A DNA stretch of 64,000 nucleotides from Desulfuromusa sp. (GCA_021647765.1 JAKIUD010000002.1:45822-109821), one strand, 5' to 3'; positions 54,064 to 62,916 are shown, counted from the stretch's first letter. Notes: generated from the letters alone by a model not told the origin. Numbers and translations are program-made.

Positions 54064-54078
54064 TTAACAATTCTTTAC
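54064..54078. promoter_or_regulatory. CpxR-type box 2
   Basis: TTAACAATTCTTTAC reads GTAAA-N5-GTTAA on the minus strand, one mismatch from the CpxR consensus, 20 bases from box 1 and inverted to it. It lies 58 bases before the regulator ATG. Confidence 0.6.
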
Positions 54079-54135
54079 ACCCGACAGCTGCCAGTCCAGT
54101 TATGCTAAATATTGAAAATTGAAGAGGAGTCACAA

Positions 54136-54834
54136 ATGAATCGAATCCTGGTAATTGATGATGATATTGAGCTTTGTGAATTGCTAAATGACTATCTCAG
54201 TGGTGAAGGTTTTGTGGTTGAGACAGTTAATAGCGGTAAGCTGGGCACTGAACAAGCACTGTCTGCAGAATATGTTCTGGTGATTCTGGATGTTATGTTA
54301 CCAGAAATGAACGGTTTTGATGTCCTCAGAAAAATTCGTGAAAGCAGCAAAGTTCCAGTGATTATGTTGACCGCTCGAGGGGACGATATTGACCGGATCA
54401 TCGGGTTGGAGCTGGGAGCTGATGACTATCTGCCAAAACCTTTCAATCCGCGCGAACTGGTAGCACGTATCCGAGCGATTCAGCGACGTGTCGAGGCAGC
54501 CGAGCCAAATTCTTTATCGGCCGAGCTGAAAGCTGGCGATGTTGTCCTCTGTAAGAGCAATCGCACGGTTAAGCGCGCTGGTGAAAATATTGAGCTGACC
54601 TCAGTTGAATTTAATCTACTTGCGGTATTGTTATCCCAGGCAGGAGAAGTCATCAGCCGGGAAGATCTGACCGAAAAAGTCCTTGGACGACGTTTGTCGG
54701 CCTATGATCGCAGTATTGATGTCCATGTCAGTGCGCTACGCAAAAAACTTGGTCATTATGAGGGAGACACTGAACGAATCAGAACTATCCGCAGCGTTGG
54801 TTACCTTTATTCTCTACCCGAAAGTCATTCTTGA
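54136..54834 (+). CDS. cpxR: CpxR-like OmpR-family response regulator
   Basis: 232 residues: receiver with acidic pair in VIDDDIELCEL and phospho-acceptor Asp in VILDVMLPEMNG (about residue 51), then an OmpR winged helix (LTSVEFNLLAVLLSQAGEVISREDL, ending RTIRSVGYLYSLPES). The ATG with GAGGAG just upstream is chosen over the TTG at 54112. The kinase gene overlaps by one base. Assignment to CpxR rests on the neighbour gene and the boxes, not on sequence alone. Confidence 0.88.
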   Translation: MNRILVIDDDIELCELLNDYLSGEGFVVETVNSGKLGTEQALSAEYVLVILDVMLPEMNGFDVLRKIRESSKVPVIMLTARGDDIDRIIGLELGADDYLPKPFNPRELVARIRAIQRRVEAAEPNSLSAELKAGDVVLCKSNRTVKRAGENIELTSVEFNLLAVLLSQAGEVISREDLTEKVLGRRLSAYDRSIDVHVSALRKKLGHYEGDTERIRTIRSVGYLYSLPESHS

Positions 54835-56210
54835 TGCGCAGCTTGTTTCTGAAAATATTTCTCTATTTCCTGCTGATTATTCTGCTGGTCTCATCAACAG
54901 TAATTGTTCTGACCTATTTTCGTGATCAGGAATTTCCCCCTCTGGCACAACAAAATTTTGCCCGTCAAGCCATGGCAGAATATGGTCGTGGGGCGATCCG
55001 GGCATTTGAGTCCGGGGAAGTCGCAGAGCTAGAAAGGTTTTCTGCAAAGTTGTTGGAAAAGTCTGGAATTTATTTAATTTTATTTGATCACAACGGTCGG
55101 GCTCTTACCAGCAAGCGGGTACCCAGACGCATGCAGTACATGGTAAAACGAGCCATAAGAAGCGGCGAAGTTGTCATGCCGATGATGGGAGCCCGTAACG
55201 GTTTGGCCAGTGCGGTTCGTTCTCCCTCAGGAAAGAGTTACTTTGTTGCCATCAGGCTACCCGAACGACCACCACCCAGACAACTGCTGAAGGGGATGAC
55301 ACGCGGATTTCTGGGCTGGCAGCTACTGATTCTGCTGACAGTAACTGCCCTGGTCTGTTACGTTCTGGCACGTTCTCTGACCTCTCCGATTGGCCGTCTG
55401 CGTCAGGCGACCCGTAAGTTTGCTGCCGGAGATCTCTCAACCCGCATTGGAAATCAGATCAAAGGGAAAAATGAGCTATCCGGGTTGGCACATGACTTTG
55501 ATGAAATGGCCGGGAAGATCGAAGCTTCAGTTGATTCTCAAAAGCGTTTATTGAGGGATATCTCCCATGAATTACGTTCACCTCTCGCCAGATTGGGAAT
55601 CGCCTTGGAACTGGCACGACAGCAGGGAAACCCGGAGGCGCAAAATAAGGCTCTCGTGCGGATTGAGCTGGAAGCAGAACGAATGAATATGATGATCGGG
55701 CAATTGCTTAACCTGACCCGATTGGAAAGTGGTGCCAGAGATTTGTCATTTCAAAAGTTCGATTTAGGTGATTTGCTGGAAAATCTGGTAGCAGATGCCA
55801 ATTACGAGGCAGAAATACGTCAGTGTAAAGTTGTTTATAATAAGGCTCCAGAAAGAGCAATTTATTTTGGCTCACGTGATTTGCTGGCGCAGGCACTTGA
55901 GAATATTATTCGCAATGCGGTTAAATATACGGCTACTGGCAGTATTGTCGCGGTTGATTTGGCGGTTAATACAGAAAACCTGACAATTCAGGTTACCGAT
56001 CAAGGATCGGGAGTGCCCGATGAGGCATTGGCAAAACTGTTTGAACCTTTTTATCGGGTGGCCGATGCACGGGACCGTCAAAGTGGCGGGACAGGAATAG
56101 GTTTGGCAATTGCCGAGCGAGCTGTCAAACTGCACGGTGGTACCGTTTCAGCGAGAAATCGAACTGAAGGTGGATTACTGGTAGAAATTGTTTTGCCGAT
56201 TAATAAATAG
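54834..56210 (+). CDS. cpxA: CpxA-like sensor histidine kinase
   Basis: 458 residues. Two membrane helices (about 5-25 and 158-178) enclose a periplasmic sensor of roughly 130 residues; then HAMP, HisKA with the His in RDISHELRSPLARL, and HATPase_c with DQGSGVPDEALAKLFEPFYR and GGTGIGLAIAERAV. It is the partner of the regulator just upstream. The start ATG overlaps the regulator stop. Confidence 0.9.
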   Translation: MRSLFLKIFLYFLLIILLVSSTVIVLTYFRDQEFPPLAQQNFARQAMAEYGRGAIRAFESGEVAELERFSAKLLEKSGIYLILFDHNGRALTSKRVPRRMQYMVKRAIRSGEVVMPMMGARNGLASAVRSPSGKSYFVAIRLPERPPPRQLLKGMTRGFLGWQLLILLTVTALVCYVLARSLTSPIGRLRQATRKFAAGDLSTRIGNQIKGKNELSGLAHDFDEMAGKIEASVDSQKRLLRDISHELRSPLARLGIALELARQQGNPEAQNKALVRIELEAERMNMMIGQLLNLTRLESGARDLSFQKFDLGDLLENLVADANYEAEIRQCKVVYNKAPERAIYFGSRDLLAQALENIIRNAVKYTATGSIVAVDLAVNTENLTIQVTDQGSGVPDEALAKLFEPFYRVADARDRQSGGTGIGLAIAERAVKLHGGTVSARNRTEGGLLVEIVLPINK

Positions 56211-56224
56211 AATCCTTTGAAAGG

Positions 56225-56254
56225 TTGCCCAAATTTCTTTTTTCAGGTTATGAT
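56225..56254 (+). promoter_or_regulatory. Candidate promoter of the small selenoprotein gene
   Basis: TTGCCC at 56225 and TATGAT at 56249, spaced by 18 bases, 30 bases before the small gene. Read from sequence only. Confidence 0.5.
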
Positions 56255-56283
56255 GCGAAGGTAATTAAAGAAGGAGAAACCGT

Positions 56284-56451
56284 ATGGATTGGTTATATTT
56301 TATCGGAATTTTTGTTGTCTGGTACGCCCTTAACCGTTGGATTCTTCCACGCATGGGGGTTCAGACCTGAATGTCCGGTAGCTGCGAGCTTCCGCGTGAC
56401 GGAAAGCAAAACACCGACTCTGAAAATTCGGTCGTTGATGAAGAAAAATGA
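56284..56451 (+). CDS. Candidate small membrane selenoprotein (in-frame UGA at 56368)
   Basis: A 28-codon ORF with AAGGAG seven bases upstream encodes one membrane helix (WLYFIGIFVVWYALNRWIL) and then RMGVQT before a TGA at 56368-56370. The same frame stays open for 26 further codons to a second TGA at 56449, encoding MSGSCELPRDGK and an acidic tail. If UGA is read as selenocysteine, the product is 55 residues with a U-M-S-G-S-C motif, a redox-type U-x4-C, right after the membrane helix. A hairpin with a G-U loop follows the UGA at the right distance. The gene has its own promoter and terminator. If UGA is a stop, it encodes a 28-residue membrane peptide. I know of no certain named family. 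Confidence 0.62.
56388..56407 (+). promoter_or_regulatory. SECIS-like hairpin downstream of UGA
   Basis: Stem GCTTCCG/CGGAAAGC (one bulged A) with a 5-base loop CGTGA. Twenty-four bases separate the UGA and the loop, and the loop has G-U at positions 2-3, as expected for a bacterial SECIS element read by SelB. Folding was done by eye. Confidence 0.5.
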
Positions 56452-56462
56452 TGTTTGAACTG

Positions 56463-56490
56463 AGGTCGCTTGAAAGAGCGACCTTTTTTT
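56463..56490 (+). terminator. Rho-independent terminator after the small gene
   Basis: Stem AGGTCGCT/AGCGACCT with a short loop and seven T, 11 bases after the second UGA. Confidence 0.92.
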
Positions 56491-56690
56491 ATGTTGGATA
56501 TGGTGATTTGAAAAAACCCCTTGATAATTCGGAAACAGGACTATTATCAGAATCCACACCCTCTCAAGAGTTCCTCCCAAAATAAACATTACCCAAAGGT
56601 AATCCTCAGGTCATCCTGACGTCATTTCGCATCGCTATAATTGCCCCTTTGCCACCTGTATTTTCGTTAACAATATCAAAGGGACTTTCT

Positions 56691-58637
56691 ATGAAATCCT
56701 CACGCTTTCAGCTTGTTTTTGGGGTTTACATTTTCTGGATCCTACTGTTTTTTCTGACGCGATTAGTTTTACTTTTTGTCAGTGTGGGAGATATCGACTT
56801 AACGCCCTACAATTTTTTCGAGATCTTCACGACAGGACTATTATTTGATAGTGGCTTCTTCGCCTATGCGATGATTCTCCCCATTATCTATACCTGGCTT
56901 GTACCGCAAAAAGTTTGGTGTCATCGTTGGCATGGGTATTGGCTCAAAGGGGTCATATTCTCTACGCTTTACGGTGCTTGCTTTATTGCAGTTGCAGAAT
57001 ATTTCTTTTGGGAAGAGTTCAGTGTCCGATTTAATTTCATCTCTATAGACTATCTAATCTACCGCCGTGAAGTAACTGATAATATTCTCCAATCTTACCC
57101 TGTTTTGTTCATCTTCTCTGGAATGTTTTTCGTCTCACTTCTCCTCTACCAACCTTTATCTCGGGTTATCCAAAGAGCCTTGTCCAGCAAAGAAGCATTT
57201 TCTCGGCGCTGTTTAGCCGCTGCAGTTATTTTACTTTTACCGCTAGTGGTCTTTCTCACCCTTAACCAGGATTTGCGAAAGATTTCGGAAAATACCTATG
57301 TCAATGAATTAGCAAGTAATGGTCCCTATCAGTTTGTTGCAGCATTCAGGAACAATGAACTCGATTATCGGCAGTTTTATGCACTACTTCCTGAGCATGA
57401 AGCTGACATATTAATTCGGCAGGAACTTGCTGAGCCGAATAGTCGATTCATCAGTCGAGATCCTTTCGATATCCGTCGTGAAATCACCCACTCCAGTGCA
57501 GAAAAAAGATCCAATATCATCTTAATTACGGTTGAAAGTCTCAGCTCGGATTTTCTTGGCTATTTTGGGAATAGTCGACAATTAACTCCCAACCTGGATG
57601 CGCTGGTAGATAAAAGTCTTTTTTTTGATAATTTCTACGCGACAGGTACCCGAACCACACGTGGATTGGAGGCAATCACTCTATCCATCCCTCCGACTCC
57701 TGGACGCTCAATCATAAAAAGAATTGGTAGAGAAACTGATCAATGGTCATTAGGGAACATTCTGGATACGAAAGGCTATGATTCTTATTTTCTCTATGGC
57801 GGGCGTGGCTATTTCGAGAACATGAACGCTTTTTTCTCTGGAAATGGTTACCACATTGTTGATCAGTCAAGCATTCCGGCACAAGAAATCCATTTCACTA
57901 ACGCTTGGGGGATGTCTGATGAAGACCTCTATGAGCAAGCGGTCAAGGTTGCGGACATTGGATCCCGGCAGGGCAAGCCATTTTTTCTCCACCTGATGAC
58001 GACATCCAATCATCGCCCCTATACCTATCCAGATGGACGTATCGATATCCCCTCTAAGAGTGGTCGAGACGGTGCAGTGAAGTATACTGATTATGCTATC
58101 GGTGAATTTCTGAAACAGGCATCCAAAAAACCTTGGTTCGACAATACTATTTTTGTCATTCTTGCCGATCATCAGGCAGGGAGTGCAGGAAAACAGGTAT
58201 TGCCTATCGAACGTTATCATATTCCACTCTGGATTTATGCCCCAGAACAGATACGTCCCAAAGTGGTAAGCAGTCTTTCTAGTCAGATTGATCTTGCGCC
58301 GACACTGCTTGGATTACTGAACATGAATTATCGCTCCTGTTTCTTTGGCCGCGATATTCTTCAGGCTCCCCCAGGACGAGCCTTGATTGCCAATTACCAG
58401 AACCTTGGGCTGTACGATGGGACTAGAATGGCGATTCTGAAACCTCAACAACGAGTGACCATCCAGACAAATCTTGCGGACAAGCAAATTTCAGAACATT
58501 CAGTGGGAAAAAGTGACCTGTTCATACAGAAAGCTATCAGCTATTATCAAGGAGCGGCTTATGTTTACAAAAACCGAGTCAATGCGTGGAGTGGCAGAAA
58601 TTTCATCCAAAATTATGTCACCAAGGGACAACCTTAA
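56691..58637 (+). CDS. LTA-synthase-like sulfatase / phosphoglycerol transferase
   Basis: 648 residues. Five membrane spans (about 5-210) are followed by an alkaline-phosphatase-fold extracellular domain with ILITVESLSSDFLGYFGN (metal-binding Glu), the nucleophile region FYATGTRTTRGLEAI (Thr near residue 318) and LADHQAG. The family moves phosphoglycerol or related groups from lipids to envelope glycans such as OPGs; in Gram-negatives it is like OpgB/MdoB. It starts an envelope-lipid cluster with EptA and DgkA. The ATG at 56691 with AAGGGA upstream is chosen. Confidence 0.88.
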   Translation: MKSSRFQLVFGVYIFWILLFFLTRLVLLFVSVGDIDLTPYNFFEIFTTGLLFDSGFFAYAMILPIIYTWLVPQKVWCHRWHGYWLKGVIFSTLYGACFIAVAEYFFWEEFSVRFNFISIDYLIYRREVTDNILQSYPVLFIFSGMFFVSLLLYQPLSRVIQRALSSKEAFSRRCLAAAVILLLPLVVFLTLNQDLRKISENTYVNELASNGPYQFVAAFRNNELDYRQFYALLPEHEADILIRQELAEPNSRFISRDPFDIRREITHSSAEKRSNIILITVESLSSDFLGYFGNSRQLTPNLDALVDKSLFFDNFYATGTRTTRGLEAITLSIPPTPGRSIIKRIGRETDQWSLGNILDTKGYDSYFLYGGRGYFENMNAFFSGNGYHIVDQSSIPAQEIHFTNAWGMSDEDLYEQAVKVADIGSRQGKPFFLHLMTTSNHRPYTYPDGRIDIPSKSGRDGAVKYTDYAIGEFLKQASKKPWFDNTIFVILADHQAGSAGKQVLPIERYHIPLWIYAPEQIRPKVVSSLSSQIDLAPTLLGLLNMNYRSCFFGRDILQAPPGRALIANYQNLGLYDGTRMAILKPQQRVTIQTNLADKQISEHSVGKSDLFIQKAISYYQGAAYVYKNRVNAWSGRNFIQNYVTKGQP

Positions 58638-58666
58638 ATTTACTTTTAAAGAAAAGAATCTTGAAA

Positions 58667-60256
58667 ATGAATGTACAAATTTCCAGAACGAAATTAATTA
58701 TTCTGACTGCAGTTTTTTTGGTTCTTGCCAACAACTATAAATTTTTCATCAACACTATAGAAGTTTACCCGGTTTCTACCGGGAATATAGGCTTTTTACT
58801 TTCTACCGCCGTTGTTTTCAGTTGTTTTTTGATCCTTCTCTTCAGCCTTTTCAGTTCAAAGTTTACACTAAAGCCCTTTCTTATTTTCTCCGTACTGGTT
58901 GCATCTTTGATCAGTTATTTTGCTAACTCATATAGTGTCATTATCGATGATACGATGATTCAAAATGTTCTTGAGACAAATGCGAGTGAATCGCTCGATC
59001 TCATTAATGGTAAACTTTTTCTCTATCTGTGCTTATTGGGTATCCTCCCTTCATGGTTAATTTATAAAGTTAAAATAATCCCTAAATCTATACGGAGGAA
59101 CCTTCTTTCTGCTTTAATTTCCGTCTCCATTGCCCTGCTGATTATTTTTATCGCCCTTTTTTCTTTTAGCAAATTCTACACATCTTTTTTTAGAGAGCAT
59201 AAACCGTTACGTTATTATACAAATCCCACCTATGCTTTTTATTCGGTTGGAAAATACCTTGGGAGCAGGTTTGCTAGCCATGATATGCAACTAAAAGCTA
59301 TCGGGCTTGATGCGAAGAAAGACGCAGAGAGTCAGGGACGTAAACTGACAATAGTTGTTGTTGGTGAAGCGGCTCGTGCGGATCGATTTTCTCTCAATGG
59401 TTATGAAAGAGAGACCAATCCTTTATTAAAGAATGAAGCGATTATTAACTTCAGTAACATGTATTCATGTGGAACAACAACTGCCATTTCAGTGCCGTGC
59501 ATGTTTTCTTATTTGGATCGGAATCACTACAGCGACAAAGAAGCTAAATCGACAGAAAATATCCTGGATGTCTTAACTCACGCAGGGGTCAAGGTTTTAT
59601 GGAGAGACAATAATTCAAGCTCAAAGAGTGTCGCTGACCGTGTTCTCTACGAGGACTATCGAAACCCTGAGAACAATAAAATGTGTGATGGTGAGTGTCG
59701 GGATGAAGGGATGCTGGTTGGATTACAGGATTTTATCGATGCGCAGAAAAAAGGAGATATCCTGATCGTTCTCCATCAGATGGGGAATCATGGACCAGCT
59801 TACGCAAAAAGGTATCCGAAACAATTTGAAGTGTTTACTCCCGTATGTCAAACCAATCAACTCGAAGAATGCCAGCAGGAAGAGATTGGAAATGCCTACG
59901 ATAATGCAATATTGTATACAGACTATTTCCTGACCCAAACGATAGAGTTACTCAAGAAGAATGACGGAAAGTTTCAACCGGCATTGATCTATATGAGTGA
60001 TCATGGTGAATCATTGGGTGAAGGTGGATTATATTTGCATGGGATGCCCTATTTTATGGCTCCGGAAGCGCAGAAACATGTGGGTGCATTGATGTGGTTC
60101 GGTGAAAGTTCAAAGCATGATATCGATATCGAAATGATTAAGAAAATATCAGGTAATGACTTCTCACATGATAATCTTTTTCACACTCTTTTAGGTCTTA
60201 TGCAAGTCAAAACGACTCTGTATGAAAAAAAGAAAGATATCCTCAAAAGTTTCTGA
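58667..60256 (+). CDS. eptA: EptA-like phosphoethanolamine transferase
   Basis: 529 residues. Five N-terminal membrane spans are followed by a periplasmic sulfatase-fold domain. It shows VVVGEAARADRFSLNGYERET (metal Glu), the nucleophile motif CGTTTAISVPCMFSYLDR (about residues 268-285) and SDHGESLGEGGLYLHGMPY with zinc ligands: the features of EptA/PmrC and MCR enzymes. It moves phosphoethanolamine from PE to lipid A, leaving diacylglycerol. DgkA follows, and then a two-component pair, much as pmrCAB in enterics. The ATG at 58667 is the conserved start. Confidence 0.92.
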   Translation: MNVQISRTKLIILTAVFLVLANNYKFFINTIEVYPVSTGNIGFLLSTAVVFSCFLILLFSLFSSKFTLKPFLIFSVLVASLISYFANSYSVIIDDTMIQNVLETNASESLDLINGKLFLYLCLLGILPSWLIYKVKIIPKSIRRNLLSALISVSIALLIIFIALFSFSKFYTSFFREHKPLRYYTNPTYAFYSVGKYLGSRFASHDMQLKAIGLDAKKDAESQGRKLTIVVVGEAARADRFSLNGYERETNPLLKNEAIINFSNMYSCGTTTAISVPCMFSYLDRNHYSDKEAKSTENILDVLTHAGVKVLWRDNNSSSKSVADRVLYEDYRNPENNKMCDGECRDEGMLVGLQDFIDAQKKGDILIVLHQMGNHGPAYAKRYPKQFEVFTPVCQTNQLEECQQEEIGNAYDNAILYTDYFLTQTIELLKKNDGKFQPALIYMSDHGESLGEGGLYLHGMPYFMAPEAQKHVGALMWFGESSKHDIDIEMIKKISGNDFSHDNLFHTLLGLMQVKTTLYEKKKDILKSF

Positions 60257-60298
60257 AATTATTATCTTCTTTTCGCGTACTGATAAAAAAGGATAGGA

Positions 60299-60667
60299 AT
60301 GCAGAAAAACACTGGTATTAAACGCATTTTATTGGCGGCTGGATATTCTGCTTCAGGATTTAAAGCTGCTTTTCAACATGAAGCCGCTTTTCGACAGGAG
60401 TTATTATTATCTGCCATTCTCACCCCGTTAGCTTTCTGGCTGGAAGTTGAACCTCTGCAGCGGCTATTGATGGTTGCAGTCCTCTTCCTGGTACTAATTG
60501 TCGAGTTACTTAATTCGGCGATTGAGGCAGTGGTTGATCGTATCGGCTCGGAACAACATGAGTTGTCAGGTCGAGCCAAGGATTTAGGCTCTGCGGCAGT
60601 GCTGGGGAGCCTTTTGCTCTCAGCCTATATCTGGGGAGAGGCATTGTGGTCATTATGGATCAAATAA
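60299..60667 (+). CDS. dgkA: Diacylglycerol kinase
   Basis: 122 residues with three membrane helices. Motif VIVELLNSAIEAVVDRIG holds the active-site Glu and Asn residues of DgkA. It phosphorylates diacylglycerol left by the phosphoethanolamine and phosphoglycerol transferases upstream, returning it to phosphatidate. AGGATAGG precedes the ATG. It is 20 bases before the response regulator gene. Confidence 0.95.
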   Translation: MQKNTGIKRILLAAGYSASGFKAAFQHEAAFRQELLLSAILTPLAFWLEVEPLQRLLMVAVLFLVLIVELLNSAIEAVVDRIGSEQHELSGRAKDLGSAAVLGSLLLSAYIWGEALWSLWIK

Positions 60668-60687
60668 GAGTGTTGGGGAGTTAGGCA

Positions 60688-61374
60688 ATGCACATCCTTC
60701 TGGTGGAAGACGATAATAGAACCGCCCAATTCATCAAAAAAGGGTTTATGCAAGCGGGCTATGCAGTTGATCGCGCGGCAGATGGACTTGAAGGGTATTT
60801 TATGGCTCAGGATATTGCTTATGATGCTGCTGTCATTGATATCATGTTGCCAAAGCTGGATGGTCTGTCATTGATTGAACGCCTGCGCAAACAACAAATC
60901 AATACACCAATTATTGTGCTCAGTGCAAAGAAAACCGTAGATGAACGCATTTTGGGTTTACAGAAGGGTGGCGATGACTACCTGGTGAAGCCTTTTGCTT
61001 TTACTGAACTTTTAGTTCGGGTGCAAACTTTATTGCGCAGGAGTCAATCTATTGAAGAGCCGGCAAAGTTGGTTGTTGATGATTTATCCATGGATCTTGT
61101 CAGTCGGAAAGTGCAGCGTAACGGACTCAGGATAGAGCTACAACATCGGGAATTTTCTCTGTTGGAATATCTTCTGAGAAACACTGGCCGAGTTGTTTCA
61201 AAAACGATGATAATGGAACATGTTTGGGATTACAATTTCGATCCGGAAAGTAATGTTGTCGAGTCACGTATTTGCCATTTACGCGAAAAAATTGACCATT
61301 CCCAGAGCAGCAAGTTGATCCATACCGTCCGTGGTGCTGGATATGTTCTGGAAAAAAGAACAGATAATGTTTAA
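60688..61374 (+). CDS. OmpR-family response regulator (PmrA/QseB-like)
   Basis: 228 residues. Receiver with LVEDDNRTAQFI and phospho-acceptor Asp near 51 (VIDIMLPKLDG), then a winged helix (ELQHREFSLLEYLLRNTGRVVSK, ending HTVRGAGYVLE). It overlaps the kinase gene by 8 bases. From its position it probably controls the sulfatase-eptA-dgkA genes, as PmrA controls eptA in enterics. Confidence 0.92.
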   Translation: MHILLVEDDNRTAQFIKKGFMQAGYAVDRAADGLEGYFMAQDIAYDAAVIDIMLPKLDGLSLIERLRKQQINTPIIVLSAKKTVDERILGLQKGGDDYLVKPFAFTELLVRVQTLLRRSQSIEEPAKLVVDDLSMDLVSRKVQRNGLRIELQHREFSLLEYLLRNTGRVVSKTMIMEHVWDYNFDPESNVVESRICHLREKIDHSQSSKLIHTVRGAGYVLEKRTDNV

Positions 61375-62746
61375 AACTTTGGCCTCTCGATTGACGATTC
61401 TCTATACTCTGCTATTTGCTATTCTTTCCCTGATAGTTTTTGGCACGATCAATTACAGCTTGAGAATCAACTTGCTCGATAGAATTGATCAGGAGTTTCT
61501 TGGTGACGGCAAGGAATATATTGAGATTTTTAAACAGGGTGGATTAACTGTGGTTGCTCAGGAAATCCTTTTGGAAACTGAAGGAGAAGGGGTTGATCAA
61601 GTTTTTATCCGTGTCTATTCTCCTGATCTGAAAATTATCGAAACCTCTGACATGGAGACATGGAAAGACCTGCCCGAATATTCTCCTCTTCTTGAGAATT
61701 TAGATCATGAACGGTTTGATACGGTGTCACTGTCCGCACATTCAGGGCGTGTGAGAGTATTATACCAGCCACTGGGGGGTGGTTATATTCTCCAATCTGG
61801 AACTCTTCTCACTTTTGATGAAATGCTTCTGGCCAATTTTCAACGAGTCTTTAGTTTTGCTTTTTCTATCATGTTGGTATCTGGCATTCTCATTGGTTCA
61901 TATATCTCCAAACGAGCCCTTGCTGGAGTGCAGAGAGTGAAAGAAACAGCAGATCAAATCAGCCGGGGTAACCTTTCACAGGTCATCTCTTTTCATGACC
62001 AAACAGAAGAGGTTAATGACTTAATCTCCTCAATTAATCGCATGCAGTCTAAAATACAAACTTTAATTAAAGAGTTGCAGGATGTTACCAATAATATTGC
62101 TCACGACTTACGGAGTCCAGTCACCCGTATCAGGGGGCTGACTGAAACAACATTAAGCGGGGGGCAATCTCTTGATGAATATCAAAGCATGTCGGGAGCT
62201 GTTATTGAAGAGTGTGACAGCCTTGTCGGGATGATTAATACGATGCTCGAAATTGCGGAAACCGATGCCGGAGTCACTCCCCTTGATAGAAAACCGGTGA
62301 ATATTTCTGAAATTATTAGAGATGTTGCTGAACTCTATTCTCCCGTTGCTGAGGATAAACAGATCACTATTTCCCTGAAAATAGTCAATGATCCTTTAAT
62401 CATCTTAGGCGATCGAAGTCGGCTTCAGCGTGCTTTTGCCAATTTATTAGATAACGCTTTGAAGTTTACACAAAAGGGGGGGCATGTGTCTCTTAATACA
62501 AAAATAGAGAACCATCATGTACAAATAACTGTTGCTGATAGTGGATTGGGAATCGCGACAGAAGATCTTCCCCATGTATGGGAACGCTTTTATCGGGCAG
62601 ATGGCAGTCGTTCTGCCCCTGGGACAGGTCTTGGTCTGAGTCTGGTGCAATCAATTATTTTGGCTCATGGCGGAAAAATTGACATAACAAGTCAAGAAAG
62701 TGCCGGAACTCAAGTGACGGTGTGCATCGATATGGTCGATGCTTGA
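61367..62746 (+). CDS. Sensor histidine kinase (PmrB/QseC-like)
   Basis: 459 residues from the ATG at 61367. Two membrane helices (about 9-28 and 160-180) flank a periplasmic sensor; HAMP follows, then HisKA with NNIAHDLRSPVTRIRG and HATPase_c with DSGLGIATEDLPHVWERFYR and GTGLGLSLVQSII. It is the partner of the regulator upstream. No EXXE iron motif like that of PmrB is evident, so the signal is open. The gene ends inside the left end of repeat B copy 2. Confidence 0.92.
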   Translation: MFKTLASRLTILYTLLFAILSLIVFGTINYSLRINLLDRIDQEFLGDGKEYIEIFKQGGLTVVAQEILLETEGEGVDQVFIRVYSPDLKIIETSDMETWKDLPEYSPLLENLDHERFDTVSLSAHSGRVRVLYQPLGGGYILQSGTLLTFDEMLLANFQRVFSFAFSIMLVSGILIGSYISKRALAGVQRVKETADQISRGNLSQVISFHDQTEEVNDLISSINRMQSKIQTLIKELQDVTNNIAHDLRSPVTRIRGLTETTLSGGQSLDEYQSMSGAVIEECDSLVGMINTMLEIAETDAGVTPLDRKPVNISEIIRDVAELYSPVAEDKQITISLKIVNDPLIILGDRSRLQRAFANLLDNALKFTQKGGHVSLNTKIENHHVQITVADSGLGIATEDLPHVWERFYRADGSRSAPGTGLGLSLVQSIILAHGGKIDITSQESAGTQVTVCIDMVDA

Positions 62747-62899
62747 TGATCTCGCAAAAAGTCATTAGACGGCTAAGCAAAAATTTCGCTCTACAAAACG
62801 GAGTGGTTCTTCGAGGGTGAAGGCATATGATGTAGTATGTCGAGATCGTGAAAAATCGCTGCAACGCCGGAGTGCAGATTTTTTTGTGATGCCATCATG
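62744..62899. repeat. Dispersed repeat family B, copy 2
   Basis: Same layout as the copy at 28626: GCAAAAAGTCATTAGACGG at the left, CTGCAACGCCGGAG near the right and an ATGCCATCA end. It starts at the stop codon of the kinase gene and ends 17 bases before the convergent cardiolipin synthase stop. It may serve as a terminator for one or both. Confidence 0.82.
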
Positions 62900-62916
62900 C
62901 TTGATACCTTTGGAGC

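Noticed and set aside
56371..56451. Separate 26-codon ORF starting at the ATG after the UGA
   Set aside because: It has no ribosome site of its own, as GGGGGT upstream is within the preceding codons; re-initiation is possible but the U-x4-C reading is better supported.
56225..56458. 77-codon ORF in another frame over the small selenoprotein candidate
   Set aside because: It starts with TTG at the -35 region of the candidate promoter with no ribosome site, and lacks any family feature; the overlapping frame has AAGGAG, a membrane helix and the SECIS-like hairpin.
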